Source: an uncultured Bacilli bacterium (lineage in GTDB: Bacteria > Bacillota_I > Bacilli_A > RF39 > UBA660). Taken from it: a stretch of 8,255 nucleotides of DNA. The notes below the pieces were generated by a model, which was given only the letters and a program-made list of their open reading frames with translations, did no database searches and had not been told where the DNA came from. This document shows, piece by piece, positions 1 to 6,717 of the stretch. Positions within the stretch are counted from its first letter, which is position 1. Every line of letters starts with the position of its first letter. A program made the translations under genes and the position numbers. The stretch is taken from positions 1 to 8,255 of the forward strand of contig CANRDR010000069.1 of the NCBI GenBank assembly GCA_947629425.1. Direction: 5' to 3'.

Positions 1-33
1 ATAAAAACTCCTTTTCCATATAAAAAAATTATA
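1..33 (-). promoter_or_regulatory. Ribosome site and possible -10 box of a gene starting at the left edge
   Basis: Read on the minus strand, a strong Shine-Dalgarno sequence (AAAAGGAG, complement of 8-15) is followed by TTTTTAT up to the edge. One more G would make an ATG at the very border, so a minus-strand gene probably begins there. A perfect TATAAT (complement of 28-33) lies about 20 nt upstream of that start and could be a -10 box, but no good -35 sits at 16-18 nt: the closest candidate, TTGTTC (complement of 56-61), is 22 nt away, or 14 nt from an alternative TATACT (complement of 36-41). An in-window ATG at 17-19 could also open the frame (M-E-K-E-F-L), but it has no ribosome site in front. 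The product is unknown because it is not in the window. Confidence 0.5.
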
Positions 34-42
34 TAAGTATAA

Positions 43-50
43 CCCCCCCC
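43..50 (-). repeat. G8 homopolymer in the leader/promoter of the left-edge gene
   Basis: Eight C in a row on the plus strand (G8 on the minus strand) stand in DNA where even two adjacent G/C bases are uncommon. The tract lies between a poor -35-like TTGTTC and two -10-like boxes, and within the leader expected from the stronger promoter at 146-174. Homopolymeric G/C tracts in such places are a known basis of phase variation by slipped-strand mispairing. Whether this tract varies cannot be seen from one sequence, and its length could also be a sequencing error. Confidence 0.75.
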
Positions 51-138
51 ATATCGAACAAACGTTTCTATGAGAGAGATTGGTTATATAATTCAATCCT
101 TCGTATATAATTTTTTATTTTCGAGTACTTTCTTACTC
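51..138 (-). other. AT-rich untranslated leader with two small hairpins
   Basis: This would be most of the roughly 140-nt 5' leader if transcription starts at the promoter at 146-174. It can form two small hairpins: arms 123-127 and 134-138 (GAGTA/TACTC, 6-nt loop), and arms 78-82 and 94-98 (GATTG/CAATC, 11-nt loop). There is also an 8-bp palindrome AAACGTTT at 60-67. I could not match it to any riboswitch or T-box family and saw no open frame with a ribosome site. It may simply be a long leader. Confidence 0.3.
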
Positions 139-145
139 TATTTAC

Positions 146-174
146 ATTATACTTTATAATTTTTTTATTTTCAA
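146..174 (-). promoter_or_regulatory. Near-consensus sigma-A type promoter
   Basis: On the minus strand TTGAAA (complement of 169-174, five of six consensus bases) is followed after exactly 17 nt by a perfect TATAAT (complement of 146-151). Transcription would start near 139 and run off the left edge, driving the gene whose ribosome site is at 8-15. The promoter lies 54 nt past the ZIP transporter's stop, so the left-edge gene probably has its own transcript. The match is good, but TATAAT-like words are common in DNA this AT-rich. Confidence 0.6.
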
Positions 175-179
175 GTAGC

Positions 180-230
180 AAAAAAGAAATTTTATTTAAT
201 TGCTTCTATTTTTTTAGTCATGTATTTCTA
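180..230 (-). pseudogene. Decayed remnant of an Rpn-type gene 3' end
   Basis: Bases 180-195 are identical to 8028-8043, the stop codon and trailer of the Rpn-like gene at the other end of the window. The likeness continues for about 50 nt with a few substitutions and small gaps: AATTG, TTCTATTT, TTAGTC and TATTTC occur in the same order in both. Read on the minus strand, the remnant ends E-A-I-K-stop against E-Q-L-R-stop in the intact copy, and the two stops (192-194 and 8040-8042) align without a gap. The remnant appears to have lost about 8 nt and starts at the stop codon of the ZIP gene. It can be read as a tiny frame from ATG at 219-221, but this has no ribosome site. Chance similarity in AT-rich DNA is the main alternative. 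Confidence 0.45.
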
Positions 231-1013
231 TCCTAATGCAATATCTAAAATCATCATTACGCAAAAGCCTATTATTGTAACTAGTGCCATTAAATCTTTT
301 TTATCAGTATTTTGACTTTCTGGTATTATTTCTTCTATTACAACATATAACATAGCACCTGCTGCAAATGCTAATAAATAAGGTAGAAGTATATTAACTT
401 TTAAAACTAATGCTGCACCAATTATCCCTGCAATTGGTTCAACTATTCCACTTAAAGAACCTATTATAAAAGATTTAAATTTAGACATTCCACCTCTTAA
501 AAGTGGTAAACTTATAGCACTTCCTTCTGGAAAGTTTTGAATTCCTATACCTATCGCAAGAGTAATTGCTGATGCAATTGTTGCACCATTTAATCCATAT
601 ATAACAGAACCAAAAGCAACTCCTATAGCCATTCCTTCAGGAATATTATGTAAAACTATTGAAAATATAAGAAGAATTGTTCTTTTATTAGATTTTGTTG
701 TTTTTATTTTTTTATCAAATATTTTATCTCCTATATATAAAAGTATTGTACCTCCTAATATACCAACAGTTAAAACAATAACAGGAATTAAATTTAATGA
801 ATTAGACATATCTATAGCAGGATTTATTAATGAGAAAAATGATGCTGCTATCATAACACCAGCAGATATACCTAAAAATGAATCTAATACTACTTTATTT
901 ACTTTTTTAAATAAAAATACACTTGCAGCACCTAATGATGTTATTAAAAACGTAAATAAACATGCAATTAATGATTGCATTATTGGATTTAATTCATAAA
1001 AAAAATTAATCAT
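228..1013 (-). CDS. ZIP family divalent metal transporter (ZupT/GufA-like)
   Basis: This 261-residue inner-membrane protein should carry divalent metal ions such as zinc, and perhaps iron or manganese, into the cytoplasm. It has the usual ZIP layout of about eight hydrophobic segments (roughly 12-34, 42-62, 75-95, 112-135, 145-168, 180-203, 208-228, 240-259). The metal-site motifs are clear: HNIPEGMAIG at 122-131 and QNFPEGSA at 159-166, with E-E-I-I-P-E at 227-232. The second motif has Q-N where many relatives have H-N, as in the bacterial GufA/ZIP subgroup. A charged loop at 98-111 replaces the His-rich loop of other ZIPs. Length and the C-terminal M-M-I-L-D-I-A-L-G are normal. The ATG at 1011-1013 has AGGTGAT 6 nt upstream, and the N-terminus matches relatives. 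It follows RNase J by 45 nt and may share its transcript. The exact metal cannot be told. Confidence 0.9.
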   Translation of the reverse strand: MINFFYELNPIMQSLIACLFTFLITSLGAASVFLFKKVNKVVLDSFLGISAGVMIAASFFSLINPAIDMSNSLNLIPVIVLTVGILGGTILLYIGDKIFDKKIKTTKSNKRTILLIFSIVLHNIPEGMAIGVAFGSVIYGLNGATIASAITLAIGIGIQNFPEGSAISLPLLRGGMSKFKSFIIGSLSGIVEPIAGIIGAALVLKVNILLPYLLAFAAGAMLYVVIEEIIPESQNTDKKDLMALVTIIGFCVMMILDIALG

Positions 1014-1047
1014 TTTTTATCACCTATATTATTAAATGATTAATTTT
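1002..1047 (-). promoter_or_regulatory. 14-bp hairpin enclosing the ZIP start codon and ribosome site
   Basis: Perfect inverted repeats at 1002-1015 and 1034-1047 (14 bp, one G-C pair, the rest A-T) enclose an 18-nt loop. On the minus-strand transcript the loop holds the ZIP ribosome site AGGTGAT. The 3' arm holds the ATG at 1011-1013 and the next codons, and is followed by a U-run (eight consecutive U, complement of 998-1005, four of them in the stem). The same structure could act as a weak terminator of RNase J or as a hairpin that limits translation of the transporter. It is too A-T-rich to be very stable. It is seen in the sequence; its function is inferred. Confidence 0.5.
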
Positions 1048-1058
1048 ATTGTTTGTGA

Positions 1059-2720
1059 TTATCTTTTTACTTCCATTATTACTGGTAATATTATAGGACG
1101 TCTTCCAGTTAAATTATTTATAAATGGATTTAATTCTAATATAATTTGATTTTTTAAATTAATATAATTATATCCAGTTTGTAAAGAAGTTTTTACTATA
1201 TCAGATACTTTCTTTTCTATTTCATGAATTAATTCTCCATTTTCATTAACTAATATAAATCCTCTTGTAGTTATATTTGGTTTTATTAGCAATTCTTTTT
1301 TTATAGGATTAATATTAATTATTGTTACTAATATACCATCATTACTCATAAGTTTTCTATCTTTTATAACTACACTACCTACATCACCTACACGTGAACC
1401 ATCTACGTAAACATCTCCTGCTTGAACACGTCTTGTAACTTCTGCTTTATCTTTAGTTATATCTAAAACATCTCCATTTTTCATAACAAATACATTTTCT
1501 GGTAAAACATCACACATTATCGCTAAATCTCTATGTTTTTTTAACATTCTATATTCACCATGAACAGGCATAAAATATTCAGGTTTTATTATTCTTAATA
1601 ACCATTTTAATTCTTCTTGTTTAGCATGTCCTGATGTATGTATATCAGCAAGTTCTGTATTAGTAACTACTTTAACACCTTTTAAATAAAGTTTATTTAT
1701 AATTTTATTAATACTTGCTCTATTTCCTGGTATTGGACTTGATGAAAATATTACAACATCATCTGGTAAAAGTTGAATTTGTTTATGTGTTCCATTTGCA
1801 ATTCTTGAAAGTGCTGCAAGTGGTTCTCCTTGTGAACCAGTACATAGTATACAAATTTCATCTTTTTTATAATCTTTAGCAGAATTTGCATCTATAAATA
1901 TTGTACTATCTTGAATTAAATTATTTTTAAGTGCTATTTCTTTAGCGTTTTCCATACTTCTTCCAAAAGTAATAATTTTTCTATCATTTTTTCTACAAGT
2001 TTCTACAATATGTTTAATTCTATATATATTAGAAGCAAATGTTGCAATAATAATTCTTGATCTAACTTTTGCAAAAACATCACCTAATGCTTCATCAACT
2101 GAACTTTCTGATTTCGAAAATCCTTCTACTAATGCATTTGTACTATCTGCCATTAATAGTTTTACACCCTTTTTACCTAATTCTGCCATTTTATGTATAT
2201 CTGCCATAGGACCAATAGGAGTTAAATCGAATTTGAAGTCCCCTGAAGTCATAATTATTCCAACAGGAGTATGTACTACTATTGCATATGAATCAGGTAT
2301 AGAATGCGTTGTATTAATAAATTCTACACTCATAGAATTAAACTTTATAAAACTTTTATTATCAACTATTTCGATATTATCATATTTCATACTTTTATCT
2401 TCAAGTTTTTTAATAATTAGGTCACTTGCAATTCTTGGTGCATATATTTTAGGTATATTTATACTTTGTAATAAAAAAGTAATACCACCTATATGGTCTT
2501 CATGTCCATGAGTTATAAATAACCCTCTTATTTTATTTTGTTTTTGAATTAAATAAGTTATATCTTGAATAACATAATCTATACCTAATAAATCATCTTC
2601 TGGAAACATTACACCTGCATCTATAATAATTAAGTCATTATTCGTTTCTATAACATACATATTTTTACCAATTTCGCCTAAACCACCTAATGCAAAGACT
2701 GCTGTGTCTTCATTTTTCAT
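1059..2720 (-). CDS. rnj: Ribonuclease J (MBL-fold 5'-3' exo/endoribonuclease)
   Basis: RNase J processes and degrades RNA, including rRNA maturation and mRNA turnover, in the cytoplasm of Bacillota and many others. The 553-residue length is normal. The metallo-beta-lactamase core shows H-G-H-E-D-H at 71-76, then H139, D161 in S-G-D-F, the beta-CASP motifs at about 226-365 ending with H-T-S-G-H at 361-365, and H-G-E at 387-389. The C-terminal part (about 450-553) is the usual RNase J dimerisation-type domain ending in a basic tail. All metal ligands are present, so it should be active. The ATG at 2718-2720 has a strong AAGGAGG about 9 nt upstream. It has its own promoter at 2766-2794 and lies 92 nt after the four-gene operon. 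I cannot say whether this is the J1 or J2 paralogue. Confidence 0.95.
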   Translation of the reverse strand: MKNEDTAVFALGGLGEIGKNMYVIETNNDLIIIDAGVMFPEDDLLGIDYVIQDITYLIQKQNKIRGLFITHGHEDHIGGITFLLQSINIPKIYAPRIASDLIIKKLEDKSMKYDNIEIVDNKSFIKFNSMSVEFINTTHSIPDSYAIVVHTPVGIIMTSGDFKFDLTPIGPMADIHKMAELGKKGVKLLMADSTNALVEGFSKSESSVDEALGDVFAKVRSRIIIATFASNIYRIKHIVETCRKNDRKIITFGRSMENAKEIALKNNLIQDSTIFIDANSAKDYKKDEICILCTGSQGEPLAALSRIANGTHKQIQLLPDDVVIFSSSPIPGNRASINKIINKLYLKGVKVVTNTELADIHTSGHAKQEELKWLLRIIKPEYFMPVHGEYRMLKKHRDLAIMCDVLPENVFVMKNGDVLDITKDKAEVTRRVQAGDVYVDGSRVGDVGSVVIKDRKLMSNDGILVTIININPIKKELLIKPNITTRGFILVNENGELIHEIEKKVSDIVKTSLQTGYNYINLKNQIILELNPFINNLTGRRPIILPVIMEVKR

Positions 2721-2765
2721 ATAATTTCCTCCTTAAAATATTTAAAAGATTTATAAGCTAAAATA

Positions 2766-2794
2766 ATTATATAACAAAATATTAAATTTGTCTA
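2766..2794 (-). promoter_or_regulatory. Promoter of the RNase J gene
   Basis: On the minus strand TAGACA (complement of 2789-2794, five of six consensus bases) is separated by exactly 17 nt from a perfect TATAAT (complement of 2766-2771). Transcription from near 2759 would give a leader of about 40 nt that ends in the AAGGAGG ribosome site of RNase J. Its place between the four-gene operon and RNase J supports separate expression of the two. Confidence 0.7.
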
Positions 2795-2797
2795 GTT

Positions 2798-2820
2798 AAA
2801 AAATAAGTACATTTAAGTAC
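2798..2820 (-). terminator. Weak terminator-like hairpin at the end of the four-gene operon
   Basis: On the minus strand GTAC-TTAAAT-GTAC (arms at 2817-2820 and 2807-2810) is followed by TTATTTTTT. The stem is only four base pairs, plus possible G-U pairs, and includes the last codon of the surface-repeat protein with its stop in the loop. It resembles an intrinsic terminator but is so short that read-through into RNase J is likely. Confidence 0.3.
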
Positions 2821-4102
2821 CCATTTCATTATTTAAATATATTTCTACATGTCCTGAAAAAGTTCTTCCTTGATCTTCATTTTGTTCTCCAACTCCACGT
2901 AATTTAAAATTCATTTCATATTCTTGTGTAGTATAAGGAGGAATTATAATATCTCTAGCAAAAGCACTACTTTCTTTTGGTGCTGTAACATAATCCCTAG
3001 TAATACCGCCCATAGTTCCTTTTATATTATACATAAAATTATCTGTAATATAATCATTTATATCAACTATCCATTTTAAATTATATTTTATATATAAACT
3101 AGATTTATTAGTAACTTTAAATTTTTTAACTGGAACATTATTTTCATATCCCGGTTGATCATCTGGAAAAATTCCTGTTATAAATACATCTTTTTCATCA
3201 GCATATTCTATTACTAACTCTTCAGATTTTATAAATGGTCTACTACTACCAACTGATGAACTTGAACCAGTATCAACAGGATCCATATTATTTATTTCAT
3301 CATCTGTTAAACAATTAAAATCACATACTAAATCGTTATCTGTATCACAATGCATATCACATTTATTATCATTATTCATATCAAAGTTTAAATCAGGTCT
3401 TCCGTCTCCATCTTTATCAATATTCATATCCGCTATTCCATCACCATCTAAATCAAGATTAGTATCAGGCCAACCATCATCGTTTACATCACAATTTAAA
3501 TCACATTTATTATCATTATTAATATCTTGATTAGTTAAATTATAATCTGCTACTCCATTATTATCCATATCAATATTAAATGTAGGTTTTCTATTACCTT
3601 TATAATCAATATTAACATCTGGTTTATCATCATTATTATTATCTATATTAACTTCTGCAATTTTATCATCATTTAAGTCTAAATTTATATCAGGAATTCC
3701 ATCGTTATCAATATCTTTATTTAAATTTCTAAAAACAAAGTTAGAAACAGTTACAAAAATAGCACCTAATATTAAAAATGATACAAATGTTAAAAATAAT
3801 GTCATTAAAAATATATTTTTATTTCTACTAACTTTTATTGATATAATATTTTTTTTCTTTTCAGCAATAACTCCATATGGAAGATGTATCTTACTATCTT
3901 TTGGATCACATGAAAGTTTTATACATCTTAATGAATATTTTCTTAAACTTTCAATATCTCTACCAGAATATATTTTATCAAACATATCTTCAAAATATTT
4001 TTCTTGTTCTTCTATTTCTAGTTTTTCTAAATCATTCAAGTATATATTTATAGTTTTTACTTTATTTTTATTTAATGGTTTAATTTTTTCTTTTTTTGCC
4101 AT
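2813..4102 (-). CDS. Single-pass membrane protein with extracellular thrombospondin-3-like repeats
   Basis: I recognise the architecture but not a named family. Residues 1-96 are charged, Lys-rich and probably cytosolic. Residues 97-123 form one membrane segment, and the basic residues before it place the rest outside. Residues 128-262 are eleven acidic units of mostly 12 residues (pattern N-x-D-x-D-x-D-G-x-P-D-x), typical of Ca2+-binding thrombospondin-3-like repeats. A Ser-rich linker (about 279-287) leads to a predicted beta-rich domain (about 290-429) with a Q-N-x-D-Q-G-R-T-F-S motif at 407-416, as seen in some Firmicute surface proteins of TasA-like appearance. There are no cohesin or sortase signals. 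The ATG has AAAGGAGAG 8 nt upstream and starts 21 nt after the DUF2357-like gene, so it is the last gene of the operon. It could be a sensor, an anchor or an exposed part of the AAA+ machine. Partnership is inferred from position only. Confidence 0.75.
   Translation of the reverse strand: MAKKEKIKPLNKNKVKTINIYLNDLEKLEIEEQEKYFEDMFDKIYSGRDIESLRKYSLRCIKLSCDPKDSKIHLPYGVIAEKKKNIISIKVSRNKNIFLMTLFLTFVSFLILGAIFVTVSNFVFRNLNKDIDNDGIPDINLDLNDDKIAEVNIDNNNDDKPDVNIDYKGNRKPTFNIDMDNNGVADYNLTNQDINNDNKCDLNCDVNDDGWPDTNLDLDGDGIADMNIDKDGDGRPDLNFDMNNDNKCDMHCDTDNDLVCDFNCLTDDEINNMDPVDTGSSSSVGSSRPFIKSEELVIEYADEKDVFITGIFPDDQPGYENNVPVKKFKVTNKSSLYIKYNLKWIVDINDYITDNFMYNIKGTMGGITRDYVTAPKESSAFARDIIIPPYTTQEYEMNFKLRGVGEQNEDQGRTFSGHVEIYLNNEMGT
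3317..3721 (-). repeat. Coding repeats: eleven Ca2+-site-like units, mostly 12 residues
   Basis: These encode residues 128-262 of the surface protein. Ten units have exactly 12 residues; the sixth (188-202) has 15. Three units carry a C-D-x-x-C motif (C200/C204, C248/C252, C260/C264), giving cysteine pairs rare in such repeats. A 21-nt identical DNA stretch occurs at 3356-3376 and 3500-3520, 144 nt (48 codons, four units) apart, which suggests duplication of a four-unit block. The unit at 164-175 has lost most acidic residues and may no longer bind calcium. Confidence 0.85.
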
Positions 4103-4123
4103 AATATATACTCTCCTTTACTA

Positions 4124-5212
4124 TTAATTAAATAATTCATTCAATTTATTTTTTATATTATTATGATTATTAATAAATTTTAAATATATTTTACTAATAT
4201 TATCTTCATTAATTTTTTTAGTATTTAATGCTTCAATATAATATTTTTTAGATAATTCTATAAAATCATCTATATTATTTTTTTCTTCATATATGTATTC
4301 TTCTATTAATTTATGTAATTTAGAATTAAAATCTCTATAATCCATAAATCTTTCTTTATCTTCTAAAATAGAATTAGCCTCTATAAATAGTGCTAAATCA
4401 AATTCTTTTTTTATATCATCACTTTCATTTATTGTATCTAAAACATCTACAACTTTTGGTTCTTTATATTCAAATTCATCTAAATATTCCCATAATATAT
4501 ATGCTTTTTGAAAATTAGGATCTTTTAAAATTAAATTTGTTTTTCTAATAGGTCCTTTTATTAAAGAACATCCTATTAATTCTTTAATAAATTGTGAAGA
4601 AGCAAATCCTTTTATTATTTCATAATTTGCTATTAACTTTTCTTTTAGCATTCTAATATCTTCATAAATACTTATTTCATTATGTTCTTTCATTTTAAGT
4701 TCAATATCAATAACTCTTTTATCAATATTAGTTTTTGCATTGTAAGTTATATCATTATCTATTTCTTTTTTTGAAACTACTTCTAAATATTTTATTTGTT
4801 TATCAATAAATTCATCTAATCTTTTAAATAAAGTATAAATAAATCTATTTTCATATAAATCTGTTGTATCTTCTTTATATACATTTAAAAGTTTTTTAGG
4901 TCTAATATTTCCATCTTTATCAACATCATTTATATTTTGTGAATGTGTTGCTAAATGTGTAATAGTTTCTTTAGCAATTTTTTTAGTTTTTTCAACTATT
5001 ACAACTTCTTCTTCTTGTTCTAGAAATCTTTTTGGATTTCTTATTATTTTTTCTAAATTAGGTAATGTATCTTCTAATACTTCTATAAAAGAATAATCTA
5101 CTTTAGTTAATTTTATATGTGAATTCATTAAGAATTTAGAATCTGTTTTTGAAATAAATGTTTCTAATTCATTATTTTTTATATCATTCATAATATCTAA
5201 TATATTTTTCAT
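4124..5212 (-). CDS. DUF2357-like protein, probable partner of the McrB-like ATPase
   Basis: The 362-residue soluble protein resembles DUF2357 proteins, which are commonly encoded beside McrB-type AAA+ ATPases. The supporting motifs are N-P-K-R-F-L-E at 59-65, H-L-A-T-H-S at 86-91, the R-P-K-K-L-L segment at 104-109, and D-L-Y-E-N-R-F at 118-124. The rest is mostly helical and charged. Larger relatives, like McrC, carry a C-terminal PD-(D/E)XK nuclease. Here residues 250-362 are helical and Lys/Asn/Glu-rich, and I see no D...(D/E)-x-K pattern. It may therefore be an adaptor without nuclease activity. There is no signal peptide or membrane segment. Its ribosome site AGGTGA (complement of 5216-5221) overlaps the stop codon of the ATPase gene, so the two are probably translationally coupled and made in step. 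The family call rests on memory of motifs. Confidence 0.6.
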   Translation of the reverse strand: MKNILDIMNDIKNNELETFISKTDSKFLMNSHIKLTKVDYSFIEVLEDTLPNLEKIIRNPKRFLEQEEEVVIVEKTKKIAKETITHLATHSQNINDVDKDGNIRPKKLLNVYKEDTTDLYENRFIYTLFKRLDEFIDKQIKYLEVVSKKEIDNDITYNAKTNIDKRVIDIELKMKEHNEISIYEDIRMLKEKLIANYEIIKGFASSQFIKELIGCSLIKGPIRKTNLILKDPNFQKAYILWEYLDEFEYKEPKVVDVLDTINESDDIKKEFDLALFIEANSILEDKERFMDYRDFNSKLHKLIEEYIYEEKNNIDDFIELSKKYYIEALNTKKINEDNISKIYLKFINNHNNIKNKLNELFN

Positions 5213-5219
5213 ATTTCAC

Positions 5220-6710
5220 CTATGCAGATTTTTTCAAACGCATTAATAAATCTATACATTTACTCATTTTGTTTTTTCCAAAGTTAGTATTTAAATAATT
5301 TATAAAATCATCTATTTCATTTTTAATAAATGCTAAATTCAATTGTTCAAATTTTCTTAATATTTTACTACATACTAAATAGTCTACTGCTTCTAATTCT
5401 GTACCACCACATGATACGTAAGTTGGAACAAAATCTTCCATTTGTTTCATTATACGATTACCAAATGATATTCTAAAATGTTCTATTATATATTCATCTA
5501 AATCATTTAGTTTATTTAACATTTCTTTTGATAATGGATATTTTTCATTAGCCTCCTCAAATAAACTTTCAAAATATTCATCATTAATATTTATATTATC
5601 TGTCTTAGGAGCATCGAATTTAGGTGCTTTTTCGTTAATATCTATAGCCATTGCTCTATCGTATACTTTATCTGTTACCATAAATGTTGAATCATCATTA
5701 TTTATTGTTCCTATATACCACATATTTTTTGGTAATCTAAAATTACCATTTACTATTTTTTTAGGATCATTTTCCCATGGTGTTGCAACTAAATTTACTA
5801 TCCAATCTTCTTTATTAGGCATTTCCATTAAAGATAACATTTCTGCAAAATAGTATTCAACACGTGCTATATTCATTTCATCTAATATTGTTATATATAT
5901 TTTATCATTATATGTAGCCTCATACATTTTTGATAATAGTTCTGTTTCATTAAATCTTTTTGTAAATTCGTTAAAATATCCAAATAATTCAGTTCTATCT
6001 CTCCAAGAAGGTTGTACTGGTGCTATTACTGAATCGTTACCTAAAAAATGTCCAAATGCATATGCTAAAGATGTTTTACCTGTACCAGATATACCTTGTA
6101 ATATAATTATTCTACTTGCTGCAAAAGCAGATATAAATAATCTTATTAAATCCTCTGAATAATATAAATTTAATTCATTAGCAGCATAATTTCTAAATTT
6201 TTCACATATCTCTTTTAATGTTAATTTATCAATATTAGTATTAGGTGTATAATTTTCCCATTTTTTATCTATTTCTGTTAATTTATAGAATCTACTTTCC
6301 TTTTCACCTAATTTAGTTATAGGATTACCATCTTCATCAAATTCTGCATCACCATTAGCAAGTGTCATTAGTTTATCGTTTTCTTGTTTTAATTTAATCA
6401 TATCATAATTTAATTTTTCTACTTCTTCTAATAAAGCATCTTGTTCATGACTTTTCTTTATTACTTTATATGCTTTTTTAATTATATAAAATACAAGAAA
6501 TGATAACAGTAATATTAAAAGAATTAAACATATTACTGCAACTATAATAAATACTATATTTACAGTACCTTTATATTCATTAATAGTTTCAATATATTTT
6601 ATTATATTAAACATTTCTAATATACCTTTAAAGAACTCTTTAAAAATTGATATAAATCCATTAAAGAATGGTGATAAAAAATCTACAAAAAATTTTCCAT
6701 AACTATTCAT
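5220..6710 (-). CDS. Membrane-anchored McrB-like AAA+ ATPase
   Basis: The protein has an amphipathic N-terminus (about 6-40), one membrane helix at 51-77 followed by K-K-A-Y-K-V-I-K-K, a coiled coil at about 88-118, and a cytosolic AAA+ domain at about 165-440. Walker A is G-I-S-G-T-G-K-T-S at 206-214. Walker B is I-L-D-E-M-N at 275-280, followed by A-R-V-E-Y-Y-F as in McrB. The sensor-1 strand is G-T-I-N-N-D-D-S at 334-341, R352 is a possible arginine finger, and F-G-N-R at 416-419 a possible sensor 2. McrB's MNxxDR signature for GTP appears here as I-N-N-D-D-S, with the Arg replaced, so ATP may be the fuel. McrB itself is soluble; the membrane helix is unusual. The nucleotide-site residues all look intact. 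Its ribosome site overlaps the stop of the upstream gene, and the DUF2357-like gene follows after 7 nt. MoxR-type ATPases are the main alternative. Confidence 0.85.
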   Translation of the reverse strand: MNSYGKFFVDFLSPFFNGFISIFKEFFKGILEMFNIIKYIETINEYKGTVNIVFIIVAVICLILLILLLSFLVFYIIKKAYKVIKKSHEQDALLEEVEKLNYDMIKLKQENDKLMTLANGDAEFDEDGNPITKLGEKESRFYKLTEIDKKWENYTPNTNIDKLTLKEICEKFRNYAANELNLYYSEDLIRLFISAFAASRIIILQGISGTGKTSLAYAFGHFLGNDSVIAPVQPSWRDRTELFGYFNEFTKRFNETELLSKMYEATYNDKIYITILDEMNIARVEYYFAEMLSLMEMPNKEDWIVNLVATPWENDPKKIVNGNFRLPKNMWYIGTINNDDSTFMVTDKVYDRAMAIDINEKAPKFDAPKTDNININDEYFESLFEEANEKYPLSKEMLNKLNDLDEYIIEHFRISFGNRIMKQMEDFVPTYVSCGGTELEAVDYLVCSKILRKFEQLNLAFIKNEIDDFINYLNTNFGKNKMSKCIDLLMRLKKSA

Positions 6711-6717
6711 AATATTC

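Noticed and set aside
51..138. Riboswitch or T-box leader
   Set aside because: None of the conserved cores I know is present; the hairpins are short and could be chance.
180..206. Terminator of the ZIP gene (AGCAA/TTGCT arms on the minus strand)
   Set aside because: The stem is only five pairs with an 18-nt loop and no U-run right after it; the shared sequence with the Rpn tail explains it better.
2233..2511. Plus-strand open frame of 92 codons
   Set aside because: It lies wholly within RNase J on the opposite strand, has no ribosome site and no family-like sequence.
3317..3721. Dockerin domain in the surface protein
   Set aside because: Dockerins have two calcium loops each followed by a helix; here eleven short units follow each other without helices, as in thrombospondin-3-like repeats.
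3317..3721. CRISPR array, suggested by regular short repeats
   Set aside because: The repeats are degenerate, without spacers, and keep an open frame with a protein-level period of 12 residues.
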